Origin: Sesamum alatum
Lineage: Eukaryota; Streptophyta; Magnoliopsida; Lamiales; Pedaliaceae
Reading direction: 5' to 3'
Assembly: GCA_034509735.1 (NCBI GenBank)
Contig: JACGWO010000001.1
Span: 11,734,854 to 11,798,853 of the forward strand
DNA length: 64,000 bases
Part shown: positions 48,980 through 62,197 of the stretch, piece after piece
Layout: every line of letters starts with the position of its first letter
Numbering within the stretch: the first letter of the stretch is position 1
Notes under the pieces: model-generated
What the model was told of the DNA's origin: nothing
Database searches by the model: none
Seen by the model: the letters and a program-made list of their open reading frames with translations, nothing else
Program-made: the position numbers and the translations under genes

Positions 48980-49274
48980 ACCAACCTTTCACCAAACGTC
49001 CTGCCACGTGGAACTCTCCCATTTGTCAATTCCCCCACCCACGACCTTCAAATCAACCACCTCCCACCACATGGGCACAGGCTTCATGCACCAGAAGCAC
49101 CATAGCGGAAAAGCTTTCGTCACAATTGACGTAACCATAGGCAGAAGTCACCCATTCTTGACCCCTCCCACCAACTTCGCTTAGGGGTCCACTGAACTAC
49201 TCCTCCGAGATCTTCACCAACTCCCCAAAACCGGTCCACCCACCGGTCCGAACCGGATCGACTCCTCTATATAT
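48980..49274 (+). promoter_or_regulatory. CCoAOMT promoter with AC element and TATA box
   Basis: An ACCAACC motif (AC-II type, a site for lignin-regulating R2R3-MYB factors) lies at 48980-48986. More ACCAAC-like and CACC-rich motifs lie at 49053, 49166 and 49212. The TATA box TATATAT is at 49268-49274, 78 bp before the ATG. The C-rich composition of 48950-49260 contrasts with the AT-rich DNA upstream. Confidence 0.6.
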
Positions 49275-49351
49275 CCACCTCCATTTCCTGATCACCCCTT
49301 CAATCTCAAGAACAAAACCCTCACTCACAACCATCCCAACTTCAGAAAGAA

Positions 49352-50738
<1,387 letters not shown>

Positions 50739-52103
50739 TCACCCAATTGGGACGGGACTATCAAGATGTTATTTCCCTTGTTTTATTTTTCATCTTGTGA
50801 TCTGTATTCCTATTTCATGATAATGTTGATACGTGAAGCACAAATTTGATTTATACCATATATCGAAAAATTTAATTTACCGTCTATCTAATGCTTTATA
50901 TTCGATTTGCGTTATCTTAATTCATCTATTTATTATAAAGTCGTACATCAAATTAAATATTATGTCTAGTTATCCGTTATACCTCAGACCATATGAATTA
51001 GACATTCTATAGACCGAGGCCCATTTACGGTACTGCTAAAACTCAAAGGCCTTTTAATCAAAAAGCAGGCCCATATAAGTAATTTTACCGTTGATACAAT
51101 GATATTATTTTGATATGTCGAATATCTTGAGCTTTGCCAAGCAATTTTCATATTCCATAAATTTCCTCTTCATTGCTAAAACTTCATGCAATTTTGAGGA
51201 GGGGGGATTATATGTATTTCTGTTTTACATAAAATTATAATTACTCAATGATAATGCATCACGCACAAGTAACTATAGCATTTCTCGTCTCATAATTCAA
51301 AATAATTTAAATATTATTAGTTATGATTTTTCTATACAGTTAAATGGCAATTCTCAATTATCTCATTTTCGTTGTCTTTTTTATGATCAGCCCATGTTTC
51401 ATATCTTCGCCCGTGAGACATATCACCCAATGTTGGGTACGTACTGAGTAATAATAGTAGGGACCGAAGACGTAACAAACATAAATATGGGCAGACAAAT
51501 CTCAGTTTTTTGTATGCCCATTCACTAATAAGGTCCAATCTATGATCAGCTGTGCTGGGCTGACACTGTGTTTAATTCATTTGCATAACATGAAATGATT
51601 CTTGATAATGAAACAAAGAAATACACGTAATGTTCTAATTTAATGGTACTTCGAGTCACACAGAACATGTGATTATCTATCACAATAAATTTATTTTGCT
51701 GTTTTTAATTATATTGTATTGTATTATTATGAAATATCGACGTAATAATAATAATAAATTGATTTTGAGTGTTACTTAAACAAGTATATAATTCAAAAAT
51801 GAAAAGATTTATGAATATCTTGATGATTCAGCAAGCAGTAAATAAAGGCAATAATTATTGCATTACAAGAAGATTTTATGTTGTACTATCTTGGTTGGAT
51901 CCTTTTACTCGCTATATTTACTAACTGATATAAATAATTATTGAGGAGGTCGTACCGTGTTTTATCATGTACTGGTGCACATGCACTCAGCTGGGCAGGC
52001 GGCAGTCCTATCAAAAAGCCATTAGTCACAATCATACGCCAAAAGACTCCCACAAATTTTCCTGTCTCGGATAGAGAGAAGCCCTATCAAACCCGACACT
52101 CTC
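50739..52103. other. intergenic region between CCoAOMT and the WSD1-like gene
   Basis: The first part is the CCoAOMT 3' UTR. A TATAAATA box at 51929-51936 lies 168 bp before the WSD1-like start. No other gene was supported. Confidence 0.4.
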
Positions 52104-55100
52104 ATGGCGGAGACGGTGGAGGAGGACCACCCGCTAACGCCGGCCGGCCGTCTCTTCCTGCAGCCACTGATGAACCAAGTTATAAACTGCGCCGTCGGCG
52201 GTGATTACCCCATTGATCTCGACTCCGTCAAAACTGAAATCGAGAACTCCATCATGCTCAAACACCCCAGATTCTGCAGCCTCATGGTAAGAGACTCGAG
52301 CGGCCGCGAACACTGGCGCAAAACCAAAGTCGACGTCGACCGACACCTTATTATCCGCCACCACCCTCTCTCCGACGACCCTTCCGTCTCCGACGAAGAC
52401 GCTGTTAACGATTACGTGGCCGATCTCTCTTTCTCCTCGCCTCTCCCCACCGATAAACCGTTATGGGAAATTCACGTTCTCGCGGCGCATAAAGCCGTGG
52501 TTTTCCGTGTGCACCACGCGCTCGGGGACGGCATTTCCTTAATGTCGATGCTGCTTTCGTGCTGCAGAAAGGTTGATGATCCGGCGCAGCTGCCGACTAT
52601 TGGTGGCGTCGGCCAGGCGTCGCGGGCGCCGAGGTGGACTGTCTGGAAGTTGGTGAAGGTGTTTTGGTTTACTTTAGTTTCTATTTTCGAGTTTGTGTTG
52701 AGGTTGCTGTGGCTCAGGGATAAGACCACCGCCCTGAGTGGCGGCTCTGGGGTGGAGCTCTGGCCTCGGCGGTTGGCAACGGCGAGGTTCCGGCTCGACG
52801 ACATGAAGACTGTCAAGCGAGCTCTTGCTGACTCGGTGAGTTTTCTGTCGGTACTATCCCTCTCCATAATGGTTCTACTACACAACCAGAATTTTAAACG
52901 GCGTTAAAACTTAAATTTGAGTTATTTAATGCTATTATTTTAACTGTTAAATACAGTTACTATCGCAAAAGTGTTGAAACCTTCCAAACCACCCTAACCT
53001 TTTCACTTTTTTAATTTTTAAATTTAAAATGTCTATTTTACCCTTAATAATAAAATTTGATTTCCAAAAAAATTAAAAAATTTTAAAATACCAAAAATAC
53101 TCTTTGTCGAAATTTTGTCTAATTCTAGTTTTACATGCTCATCGATCTCTTTTTATTTTTATAATTCTAAAGTATTTGGAGGTCATTTTATTTTAATTTT
53201 ACTTATTCGTCAAACCATACAAGTGAAATATAAATTTAAACATGAATATAATTATCATATATATATATTATAAATATATATTAATTCTATATTTTTTATT
53301 AATTTATCTGTATTTTTTATTTTATTAATTGTATATTTGTTAGATAAATATATACATATATATATATGCATGTATAAATTTATTTTTAATTTAGTTTGAC
53401 AAAAAAGTGAAACTCAAATAAAATGAGCTCCAAGTACTTTAGGACTATAAAAATAAAAAGACTTCGATGAAAGAGTGAAACTAAAATTAGACAGACAAAA
53501 ATAATTTTGATATTTTAGAAATTCCTTTAAATTTTTTTCATAAAGAAATTTTTAATAAGGGTAAAATGGACTTTTTAAACTTAAAAAGTAAAGGAGTTAG
53601 AAGGTTAAAGGATTTTTTGACGATTTTTTAATACTTTATGGGGTAATTGATGTGAGTTGGATATTTCATAGATGGTAACTGTATTTAATCTTGATTTTAA
53701 TTAAAACGATAATTTAGAAAGAGAAAAAGAAATATATATATATATATTTTAAAAAATTATTCTTTAAGACGTGGCCATAAAATTTAAATATATATTTCTA
53801 TATATTATTATTAAGGAGAGTACCAATTTAATTTAAATAATTTTTTCGGAATTTTGTAGAATTCTCACGTAAAATTTATGACTTTTCATAGTTTTCACGT
53901 GCAAGTTGGCACCTCTATTGTGATTTTCTTGCAAGAAATGCCAATTTCAACACAATCTGTGTTGGGCTGAGTTCGCTGTCCATTTTGCTTCAAAGCATAT
54001 GCTTTATATGATTATTACATAAAAAAAAGGTTACTTCTTTATTAATTAATATAATAATATGTAATTATTATTGCTCTAAGAATAATAAAGGGCTGGGAGC
54101 TAGAAACTCAGAATTGAAAGAATATTGAATATAAATAAATAAATATTAATATTTTATAAATTTAAAAAATATCATTTGAAATATACGAGCTTATTAAATC
54201 TTTCTATTTAACCATGTGCTTGTGAATAAGAGTAAATTACATCGAGTTTTTTTGAAGTTTGGTATGATTATTAATAACCTCGTTGTTTGAAAAATTATTA
54301 ATATCCATAATGAAATTATTTAATTTCTTGATGAAGTTATGAAATTATTAATTTTTCCCTTGTTGTATTTTTTTTCTCTCTCTAAAATAATTGAAAATTT
54401 TCAATTATTTTTAAAAAAGCAGACGAGGTTGATGGAAAATTTTGAGAAGTTGTAAAACAACTATCCCCTTAGCCCATACGACTTTTTAGAAAATTTTAAA
54501 AAATAAGTAAAATTATAATTTATAATACAAGAGTATTTTGATCAGTTTACCACAAAAAATAATGGAAACGTAATCTATACTATTATAAAAAGAAGGGGTT
54601 TTATTGATACAAAGTGGTAGTTTTTATATTATTACACCAAGTTATTATAATACCAAAGATGCCCTTCAACTTCTCAACTCATGTAATTGAATTAACTATT
54701 CAATTATTTTGAAAAGTAATTCCGTGCAATTACATGTACTCAAAAATTAAATTTACTCTCATTTTATTTAAGTTTATTATTAATTGAAATAGAAATAGCA
54801 TACTAGTATTTGTGTTGCATATATATATATATATATATAATCATCATTATCAATAATAAATATTCTACAAAGTTTCAAATTTTAATTAATTTGAATAAAA
54901 TATTGTATTGATAATGCATTAGAAAAAATTATCAAACAAATTTTCTATGTGAGATTGTAAAGCAATGGTAAATTTAAGATTCAAAAAAAAATTATGAGTT
55001 TCAATAAAATAAAAGTATTACTAAAAATTATGCGCGCAAGTACTGCGTGCCTTCCTAGTGGAAATTAATAGAATGAGCTAGTTGTTGGCGACAGTTAAAA

Positions 55101-56459
55101 TTGAGGGGTATTGGTAATTTTCTAAACAATAGGGAGTTATTTATAACGGGATAAATGCAATTTACCCCCTTGTGATATAAGAAATGAGTAAATCCCCCTG
55201 TGAAAATATAATTAACAAATTACCTCCCTATATATTAAGAAATGAAACAAATTACACATCTATCAAGGAAAAACACAGGGGGTAATTTGCTAATTATTTT
55301 TTCACATGAGAATTTTTGCTCATTTCCTATATAACATGGAGTAAATTACATTTATCCCTATTTATAACTATATCAAATATTTGGAGAGCTCGTCGTAATT
55401 TGCCACTTCAATAATTCTTAGTTTTTCCCTTTAACGTGCAGACCATCAACGATGTTCTTTTTGGAGTGATCTCAACCGGGTTTTCCAGGTACTTAGACAT
55501 CAGATCATCCACAGGTAATTTTCCTCACTACTCGTCCGCCGTAAATTTCCAAATATTAACATTAATTACACTATTTTCTTGCTGCTATTCATGTAGCTCT
55601 GCAAGAGGGGGACCAAATCACAGGCTTGGCCATGGTAAATTTGAGGCCACAGTCAGGACTGCAGGTTCACATTTGTTACTTTCACCAAAAAGAGCTGTAA
55701 TTTTTTCTGGCTTGGAAGTGAAATGTGAGGTTTGTTTCAGGATTTATCCAAGCTGATGGACAGTGACTCTGGAACTCCTTGGGGTAACAAATTTGGGATC
55801 ATTCTTTTACCTGTTTACTATCATAGAGATAGTTCAGATCCTCTCCAGTTTGTGAGGAGAGCCAAAGCAATGATCGACACGAAAAAGCTTTCGTTGGAGG
55901 CCCCCTTATCGCACACACTCTTGGATTGGATCACTTCTCTCTTCGGCCCTAAGGTGAATTTCAGCTTTAACTGTCAAGAATCACCGTCTCTTTGTGTGTG
56001 TTCTGTGACGATGCTTATTGACTTGTCTTCTTGTTTCTTGGTTTGTAGCTCACCAGCATTCTCAATTACCGTCTTGTTTGCAACACAACGTTCACCATCT
56101 CAAACATAGTCGGCCCTCTGGAGCAGATCACACTTTCCGGTCACCCTATCAAGTACATTAGGGTGACTTCCAGCAGCCTGCCTCATGTAAAGCTTCTGCA
56201 GACTCAGAACTTTTGTTTTATTTTACGCTAACGCCCCAAGTTATAGATTGTAGCTTGTGTTCTTATGTTTGGCTACTTGGCTGTGCAGGCAATCACAATT
56301 CATATGCTGAGTTATGCAGGAGTTGCTGATATGCAAATCTTGGTGGCCAAAGAAGTAATTCCAGACCCTAAAGTTCTAGCTAAGTGTTTTGAAGATGCTT
56401 TGCTTGAAATGAAGCAAGCTGCTGAAGCTGCCATCAAATCTCAGGAGAGTTGTCAATAA
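52104..56459 (+). CDS. WSD1-like wax ester synthase/diacylglycerol acyltransferase
   Basis: Exons 52104-52835, 55442-55514, 55597-55664, 55741-55953, 56049-56186 and 56289-56459 join in phase to 464 aa. The N-terminal acyltransferase part holds LTPAGRLFLQP, the catalytic HHALGDG (H137, H138, D142, G143) and PLWEIHVL. The C-terminal WS_DGAT_C (DUF1298) part holds TINDVLFGVISTGFSRYL, GNKFGIILLPVYY and TISNIVGPLEQITLSGHPI. Plant WSD enzymes are ER proteins that esterify fatty alcohols with acyl-CoA for cuticular wax, with some DGAT activity. Residues around 205-230 (WKLVKVFWFTLVSIFEFVLR) form a hydrophobic, possibly membrane-bound stretch. Intron 1 is 2.6 kb and holds a nest of transposons (54231-55404), but its splice sites are intact. 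The gene ends tail to tail with the filament-like gene. Confidence 0.92.
52836..54230. other. 5' half of WSD1-like intron 1
   Basis: Very AT-rich intron DNA. Two segments mirror each other as distant inverted repeats: one near 53090-53220 (including TTTTTATTTTTATAATTCTAAAGTA) and one near 53430-53520 (including TACTTTAGGACTATAAAAATAAAAAG). This suggests another old fold-back element between roughly 52980 and 53670. No coding was found. Confidence 0.35.
54574..55058 (+). mobile_element. non-autonomous Helitron in WSD1-like intron 1
   Basis: A 485-bp element starting TCTATACTATTATAAAAAG after an A and ending GTGCCTTCCTAG before a T. A GC-richer GCGCGCAAGTACTGCGTGC lies just before the end. Its 5' portion (AAAGTGGTAGTTTTTATATT, then ACCAAGTTATTATAATACCA) matches the minus-strand Helitron at 47963-48408. 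Confidence 0.75.
55148..55358. mobile_element. MULE-type MITE, family A, in WSD1-like intron 1
   Basis: A 211-bp element with inverted ends GGGATAAATGCAATTTAC and GTAAATTACATTTATCCC. It has an exact 10-bp target duplication, TATTTATAAC, at 55138-55147 and 55359-55368. It ends 83 bp before the exon 2 acceptor. Confidence 0.85.
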
Positions 56460-56857
56460 AAAGCAGAAGAATCTGCATATAACATATACCTCTGCGCGTA
56501 ATAGGCTGAATCATTACATGTAGAAGTTGCCTTCCTGTATGTGTTGTTGTAAGGAAATTTAAATGAACGATGATGTGAATCTGAGGTCGTTCGACCAAAA
56601 CATAAGCTTCGCCATTCATCTTGGCCTACTATCCTTTGCTGCTTCAGTCGCAAACTAGAGCCAGTGATATGATTATAAGGCGGTTCTTACTGAAATATTA
56701 GTAGTTGTTTGAAATGGTATAGCAATCTTGAAACCGGCAACATATTCAACAGACAGTTAGACAGTTCCAAGTCTAAATACGAACATCAAACCAGCAACAT
56801 AGGAAAAGAACATATTCACAAGAAAGACCAATAATTATTGCAAGCAATGCCTGCCAG
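56460..56857. other. shared 3' intergenic region of two convergent genes
   Basis: 398 bp separate the stop of the WSD1-like gene (+) from the stop of the filament-like gene (-). Both 3' UTRs must end here, so the transcripts may overlap. Confidence 0.5.
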
Positions 56858-59800
56858 TCATTTGCCAAAGTAAATGGAGCTACTATTGCTGCTACCTTTC
56901 TTCCTTCTAAGCAGTAGCTTTCTCAGAAGCCCGATTCCTCCTCCCCTCTTTTTGATCGGAACAATGACCAATGTTCCAGCTTTGGTGCTTTTATTTTCGT
57001 TCTTTGTCCCAAGGGATGCTTCAGGAGTTGCAACTTGGCTGGCATTTGCTTCAAGTTTGCTTTCGACTTTTGTCTTGGGGGGGGACTGTAGATGCTTCAC
57101 TTCTGAGTTATCTTCAGATATCATCTGATCAAGCAAGGACGATCGCGGCTTAGATTTCTTATTCTTGGTATCAGCGATTGAAAGAACCTTGTCGACAACT
57201 GATAATTGTCTTGCTGAACCTAGTGCTTTTAGCTGGTTTCCCAGCTTCAGAATGGTTTTCTCGCACTCCGCCAACTTGACAGAAGCTCTTGTAATCTCCA
57301 TGCCCTGCCAATTTCAAGCGTCATTTCTCAATAGCACGCCATTTGGATATTATCAATTTCACCATAATAGCCCTATTTTTATCAGTCTATCTACAGTTCT
57401 TGTTTTACTCATCTGCTGATAAATGAAATCATACACTCATCGAAAACTGGTTATTTGGACTGGCAAAAAGGTTTAAAAAGAATACTGGCTAACTTACAGT
57501 TCCGAGCAGCCCTTCCTGGTTTTCATTTTCCTGTGAATGCTGGTTGCTGGTAATACTGTTTGTCACAGTTCACAAAGAAAAAGATCAATTCATTTACCTT
57601 TTTTTCTGAAGGTGAATGGAGTTAATTATACATAATCTTCTTCAAAAGGTTAAAATTACGGAGGTACCTCTCAAGTTGCAGTTGAAGCTCAAGACAGGTT
57701 CCTTCCAGTTCCTCACAGCAATGCCTTTTATTTTCCAATTCCACTTCCATAGAAGATAGTTTCTGGAGAACCTCATTTAGTTTAGCTCTGGTAACAGTAA
57801 GCTGAGTATCAAGATCTTCGTTAATCACTTTCAGATTCTCGATTTGATCCTCAGTGGTTCTTTCCGATTCTTTCAAGATTTCCAGCTCGTTTTCTAGACT
57901 AGTAATGGTTTCCCGTGATTGCTCAAGTTTCTGCATCAAGGGCTTGTCATTCTGCCTCTCCGCCTGCAGATTTACGTTCACTGATGTTTTGATGAGATTC
58001 AAATCATTCATCAAACCTTTGATCTCTGCTTGGAAAATAGAATACATCTTCTCCATTTCAAGCATAAGGTTCTGCACAGATTCAAGTTCCAGAGCGGTTC
58101 CCGGCCCGTCTCCACCCAAGTGCTTCCTGAATGCATCTCTAACAGTAAAATCATCTTGATAGGAAATACAGTTGTTGACGATCCATCCAAGAGCAGAACT
58201 CAAATCCCCAGTGAATTTCTCATAATTGATCTTCCCATCCAATAGATCATTACAGCTATAGATGAATTCTTGTAACACAGTGGTTAGACTGCTGCCTTTC
58301 CATCTCAAAACACGAATGCTGTAGTCGGACACTTTCGACCTTTCCTCACAAGGTGAGTTATTGTACTCTCCAACTAACAATTCATCCTGCATTTTACAAT
58401 CTTCTGAACATGGTAAATCAAATCTACCAACAAGCTCCATAATTTTACGGACAGAAGCATTCGCATCAGAGTGCTGAAATTCATTGCTTGACTCTTGGAT
58501 TGAACTTGACCTTGGAGACGATGCTGGGGATTTCCAAGTGATATAGCCACTTATGGGAAGCAACTTAGACGGCTCGGGAAGGATAATGTTGTTCAAAGCC
58601 ATTCTGATGTCTCCAAGAAGTTCGTCGAGGCTTCTTTTTGAAATATTGTGTTGCTCCAATATCATGTTCTTGACATCCTGAAGCCAATCCTTGGGTTTTT
58701 CTTTTGCCTTGAGCTCATGGTTCATGTCACTGAACTCAGCATGCCCCACTGGGATGAGTTCCTTTGTCATGGAATCCGTATGGTTCTCTAGTGGGGATTC
58801 GACAGCAACTATTGCTAATTTCTCCATTTCGACAAAATCATCCATTAGGCTCATTTCAGAAGCTCCAATCATTTTGTGCACAGGCTCAGTTTGCGGGTCA
58901 GTAAATTTATCGTGCCCCTGTTCTGGAATTATTGCAGTAGCCCATGAACTAGAAGTAGTAATCTCATTTGCTTCAACTATGTCGTAACCTGATGGAAAAG
59001 AAAGTTCATCTGGTGCAGGATTGGGCCTAGTCAGTTCAAATTTCTCCTGAAACGGAGAATTCTTAGAATTTTGATGATAAAAGATTTCCTCCCCTTTCTT
59101 GGCCAAATATTGTTTGAGAATTTTGTTTTCTTTTTCCAAATCCTGCAGGTGATCAACTAAGAAACTGAGCTTCTTACTTGTTTTGTCAGGACTGTAAATG
59201 GTGCTGGAGTCTTTGACAATTGAAATAGCCTTTCTTCGGTTTTCAATTGGACTTCTTCCATGCACTTCAATATCACTCTTTATATTTGCTAATATGGCCG
59301 GTCCAGGCAGCCGTTTCCGGGTCAGAGCGCGTAATCTTTGGCAGTCTGCTTCCAACTTCTTTATTTTCTTAATATTCTCTGAGTGTTGCTTGTTGGAAGC
59401 TTCCACAGCACGGCGACCATATAACACCTCCTCATTGCGAAGATCAAGTTCCTTCTCAAGAGTCCGGAACTCATACCTTAGAAAAGCATTTTCTTTTTCA
59501 ACAGAATCTAATCTCGTCATCAGGGCTTCAAATTCAGCCTCTGTTTGACTCTTGATGTGATTGAGATCCTCGATCAACTTTTCTTTCACAAGTAGAGCCT
59601 TGCTAAGATAAGAACTCTCAGAAGTTACATCTGCAAGCCTTTTACTCGTTTCCAGTAACTTTTCTTCCAGTCTCTTATGTGCTTTCTCGAATTCTTGAGA
59701 TGTTTTCATCACAGCATCATGAATTCTCTGCTCTTGACCGTCCCGAACTAGATTCAACTGCTCCATGCAGTCCTTCAATGCTGTATTTAAGTGGCCTAAT

Positions 59801-60371
59801 CTGTCGTTTGCAGCCGCTCTCTGCTGTTGAACTTCATCCAGTTCTTTTTTCAGAAGCCCAACATCTTCCTCTGCTTTGTTCTTGCCTGAAGTGGATTCAA
59901 GCATAAACGGATTACCCACAATTATTCAGCACCAAAACTAACAAAGACCAAAATTATCAAGAATTCAAATAAAGAATCAATCATGAGGTCATCATAGTCA
60001 CCTGCCACAGCATCTTCTACCATTTTCTCATAATCTTGGACAAGTTTATCTTTGGCTGAACACTCATCAAGGACAGAAGCCAACTTCTCATTCAAGGTTT
60101 TCAATGAATTCTCGAGATCTACTTCTCTTTGGACAGGAACCGACTCAACCTAAACAAATTAACACATGTAGATCAAACGTTAGAATTACAGTACCCAAAG
60201 AGAAAGAAACAGCCTAGAAAATACAAGTACTAACCTATACCTGCAACTAAAGGTCACAAAATGCTGGACTAATAGTAAACAAAGTGAAAAAAATTGACTT
60301 ACTTCCTCTCCATTTGCAACAATTGTCTTCTCTGATGACCTTTTTCTCCAAAGCCAAGTTTTCTGATCCAT
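56858..60371 (-). CDS. filament-like plant protein (FPP), coiled-coil
   Basis: Minus-strand coding exons: 60371-60303, 60149-60002, 59885-57668, 57546-57498 and 57304-56858. They join in phase to 976 aa, normal for the family (about 900-1050). The start MDQKTWLWRKRSSEKT is the family signature (MDRRSWLWRRKSSEK type). Long heptad-rich coiled coils cover about 30-300 and 640-780, and FPP-specific blocks include LRALTRKRLPGPAILANIK, WLQDVKNMILEQHNISKRSL and SSALGWIVNNCISYQDDF. The C-terminus carries ASVKLAECEKTILKLGNQLK. FPPs are thought to act with microtubule- or nuclear-envelope-associated structures, and their exact role is unsettled. Exon 4 (49 nt) uses acceptor TTACCAG|C; the alternative CACAG|G would create an early stop. 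The ATG follows an acceptor (TTTCCAG) at about 60387, so the leader is spliced. Confidence 0.9.
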
Positions 60372-61450
60372 GATTTAAGCAGAACTGGAAACACAGAAAA
60401 CAGATAAAATCCCATCAAAAAGAGAAATTATTATCATTTTTACAACATTTCTTTCCAATTGAAAACACCAAGAAAAGAAAAAGAACTAATACTAAACACG
60501 TGGTCTTCTGCTACAACTACACATTCTGCTTAAAAGCTGGTAAAAAGAAACATGACACAATTTGCAGAAGACAGAAAATTCACCTCCCCACTAAATGTTA
60601 AAGAAAAAACATAGAAGACATGCTTATGATTGCAGAGGTTTAGAAACAGAAAACAAGAAAATCATCATCCTGAAGAACCTGCTGCAGTGAGAGAAATCTC
60701 TTGGAAGACTCAGGAAACTGGAATCAGAATTTCATCATTGCCACTGCTTAACACTTAAATTTTCCAGTCTCTAGTCCTAATCTAAATTAACCCCACCACC
60801 ACCACCACCACCACCACCAAAAAAATAAATAATTGGGAAGCTGATCTATCATTGAATAATATGCTGCATGCTTACATTATGGGGGAAAAAAAAGTGATAA
60901 AAGAAGGCAGCAAAAGCAAAACCACCCATACAGACAACTAAAGATACAAGAACAAGAACATAATCAATTACACAAATGAAGCTTTTTTGCAATAATTAAT
61001 AAGTACTCACTTCAACAAAAATCGCACGACCCAATCCCCACTACTCTGCATTCATGCTTCACTCACCAACCCACCATTACCACAACCTGATTCCAAGAAA
61101 AAGAACCCAAAAAAAAAAAAAAGAATATAGAATGGAAAAAGCCCGGAATTAATTAATCAATGCACCACCCCCGCAGAGTTCAATTCTGCAAGAACTAAGA
61201 AGTAAAGAAGAGAACAAGATGGTAGCAGTAAAAACAGAGGCGTTGCAACTCAGAAAAAGAGAGCCCACAAGACTAAAAATTTGATCCCAGCAAATAAAGA
61301 AGAAGTGGGTTGAACTCCACCGACAGCAGCGATGAGCTGTGAGTGAAAGAACAGTAAGAGAGAGGGGGTAAAAAGTAAAAAGTCGTGAAAGCAATCATCT
61401 CATCTCATCTCATCCCATCAAAGAAGAAGAATAATTAAAGAGTTTTAGAG
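60372..61450 (-). other. leader (5' UTR intron and first exon) of the FPP gene
   Basis: A splice acceptor 15 bases before the ATG shows that the leader is interrupted. The non-coding first exon probably lies around 61140-61440, which is richer in GC and has an ATCTC repeat at about 61397-61416. A (CCA)n run lies at about 60792-60818. Frames here do not resemble proteins. Confidence 0.4.
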
Positions 61451-62164
61451 AGGAGGGTTTGATCATTGATGTTTGGATTTGATGCTTTGTTTGTTTGATG
61501 GAGCGATGGGATTGAGAAGTTGGAAAAATAGACATACATACATAGATACACTACATGCATGATGCAACGTGTTGAGAGAGATATGAAAAGACGCTGCAGC
61601 TGCACCCTTACTTTGAGGACGTCGCATTTCGGCTACCAATATACTATATTGAATTTAAATTTTTTTTTGTTGGGAACAAATTTGATCGAACTAAATTAAT
61701 TATAAAATAAATATTGTACAATTATTATATAATTTATCATTTTATCTGAGCTTACACCAATTACACAACAAATATATTGTACTTATTATATGATTGGTTC
61801 AGGTTAATGATAGTATTAGGATTATGAATTTGGAAATTAGTGGTATTATTACATTATTATTTTAGTTAAATATATATATGTATTTTTAACAAATAAAAAA
61901 ATATTTTTCATTAGTTTCTTTTAATTCAATTGATGTTCTATGAGTTAATCCCACTATCGTATTATTTTACTGTCAATATTGAAAAGATACGATACCATAT
62001 TGCCATCGGTTGATTTGAATTGTTTTTTTATATTTTTGAATTAATTTAAATAATAAATTATTGTAATAGCAGGATACGGTAAATCTCGTTACATTTGTTA
62101 TATTTTTACAAGTATATTTTAATTAATGAATATATCTAAATTTTCTAAATAAAAGTTTCCATGG

Positions 62165-62197
<33 letters not shown>

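Larger units (their letters stand above)
54231..55404. mobile_element. family-B MITE broken by two later insertions
   Basis: The ends (AGTAAATTACATCGAG on the left, GTCGTAATTTGCC on the right) and inner blocks (GTTTGAAAAATTATTAATATCC on the left, TTGAGGGGTATTGGTAATTTTC on the right) match family B. The middle is interrupted by a Helitron (54574-55058) and a family-A MITE (55148-55358). With both removed, about 0.47 kb remains, near the usual 422-426 bp. No exact target duplication was found for this outer element. Confidence 0.6.

Noticed and set aside
57498..57546. Alternative acceptor CACAG|G for FPP exon 4
   Set aside because: It shifts the frame and gives a stop after about 11 codons. 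The upstream acceptor TTACCAG|C keeps phase and joins to the conserved last exon.
61149..61394. Minus-strand frame of 81 codons upstream of the FPP gene
   Set aside because: It lies in the probable 5' UTR exon, is Ser/Leu/Phe-rich without motifs, and is out of context with the spliced leader.
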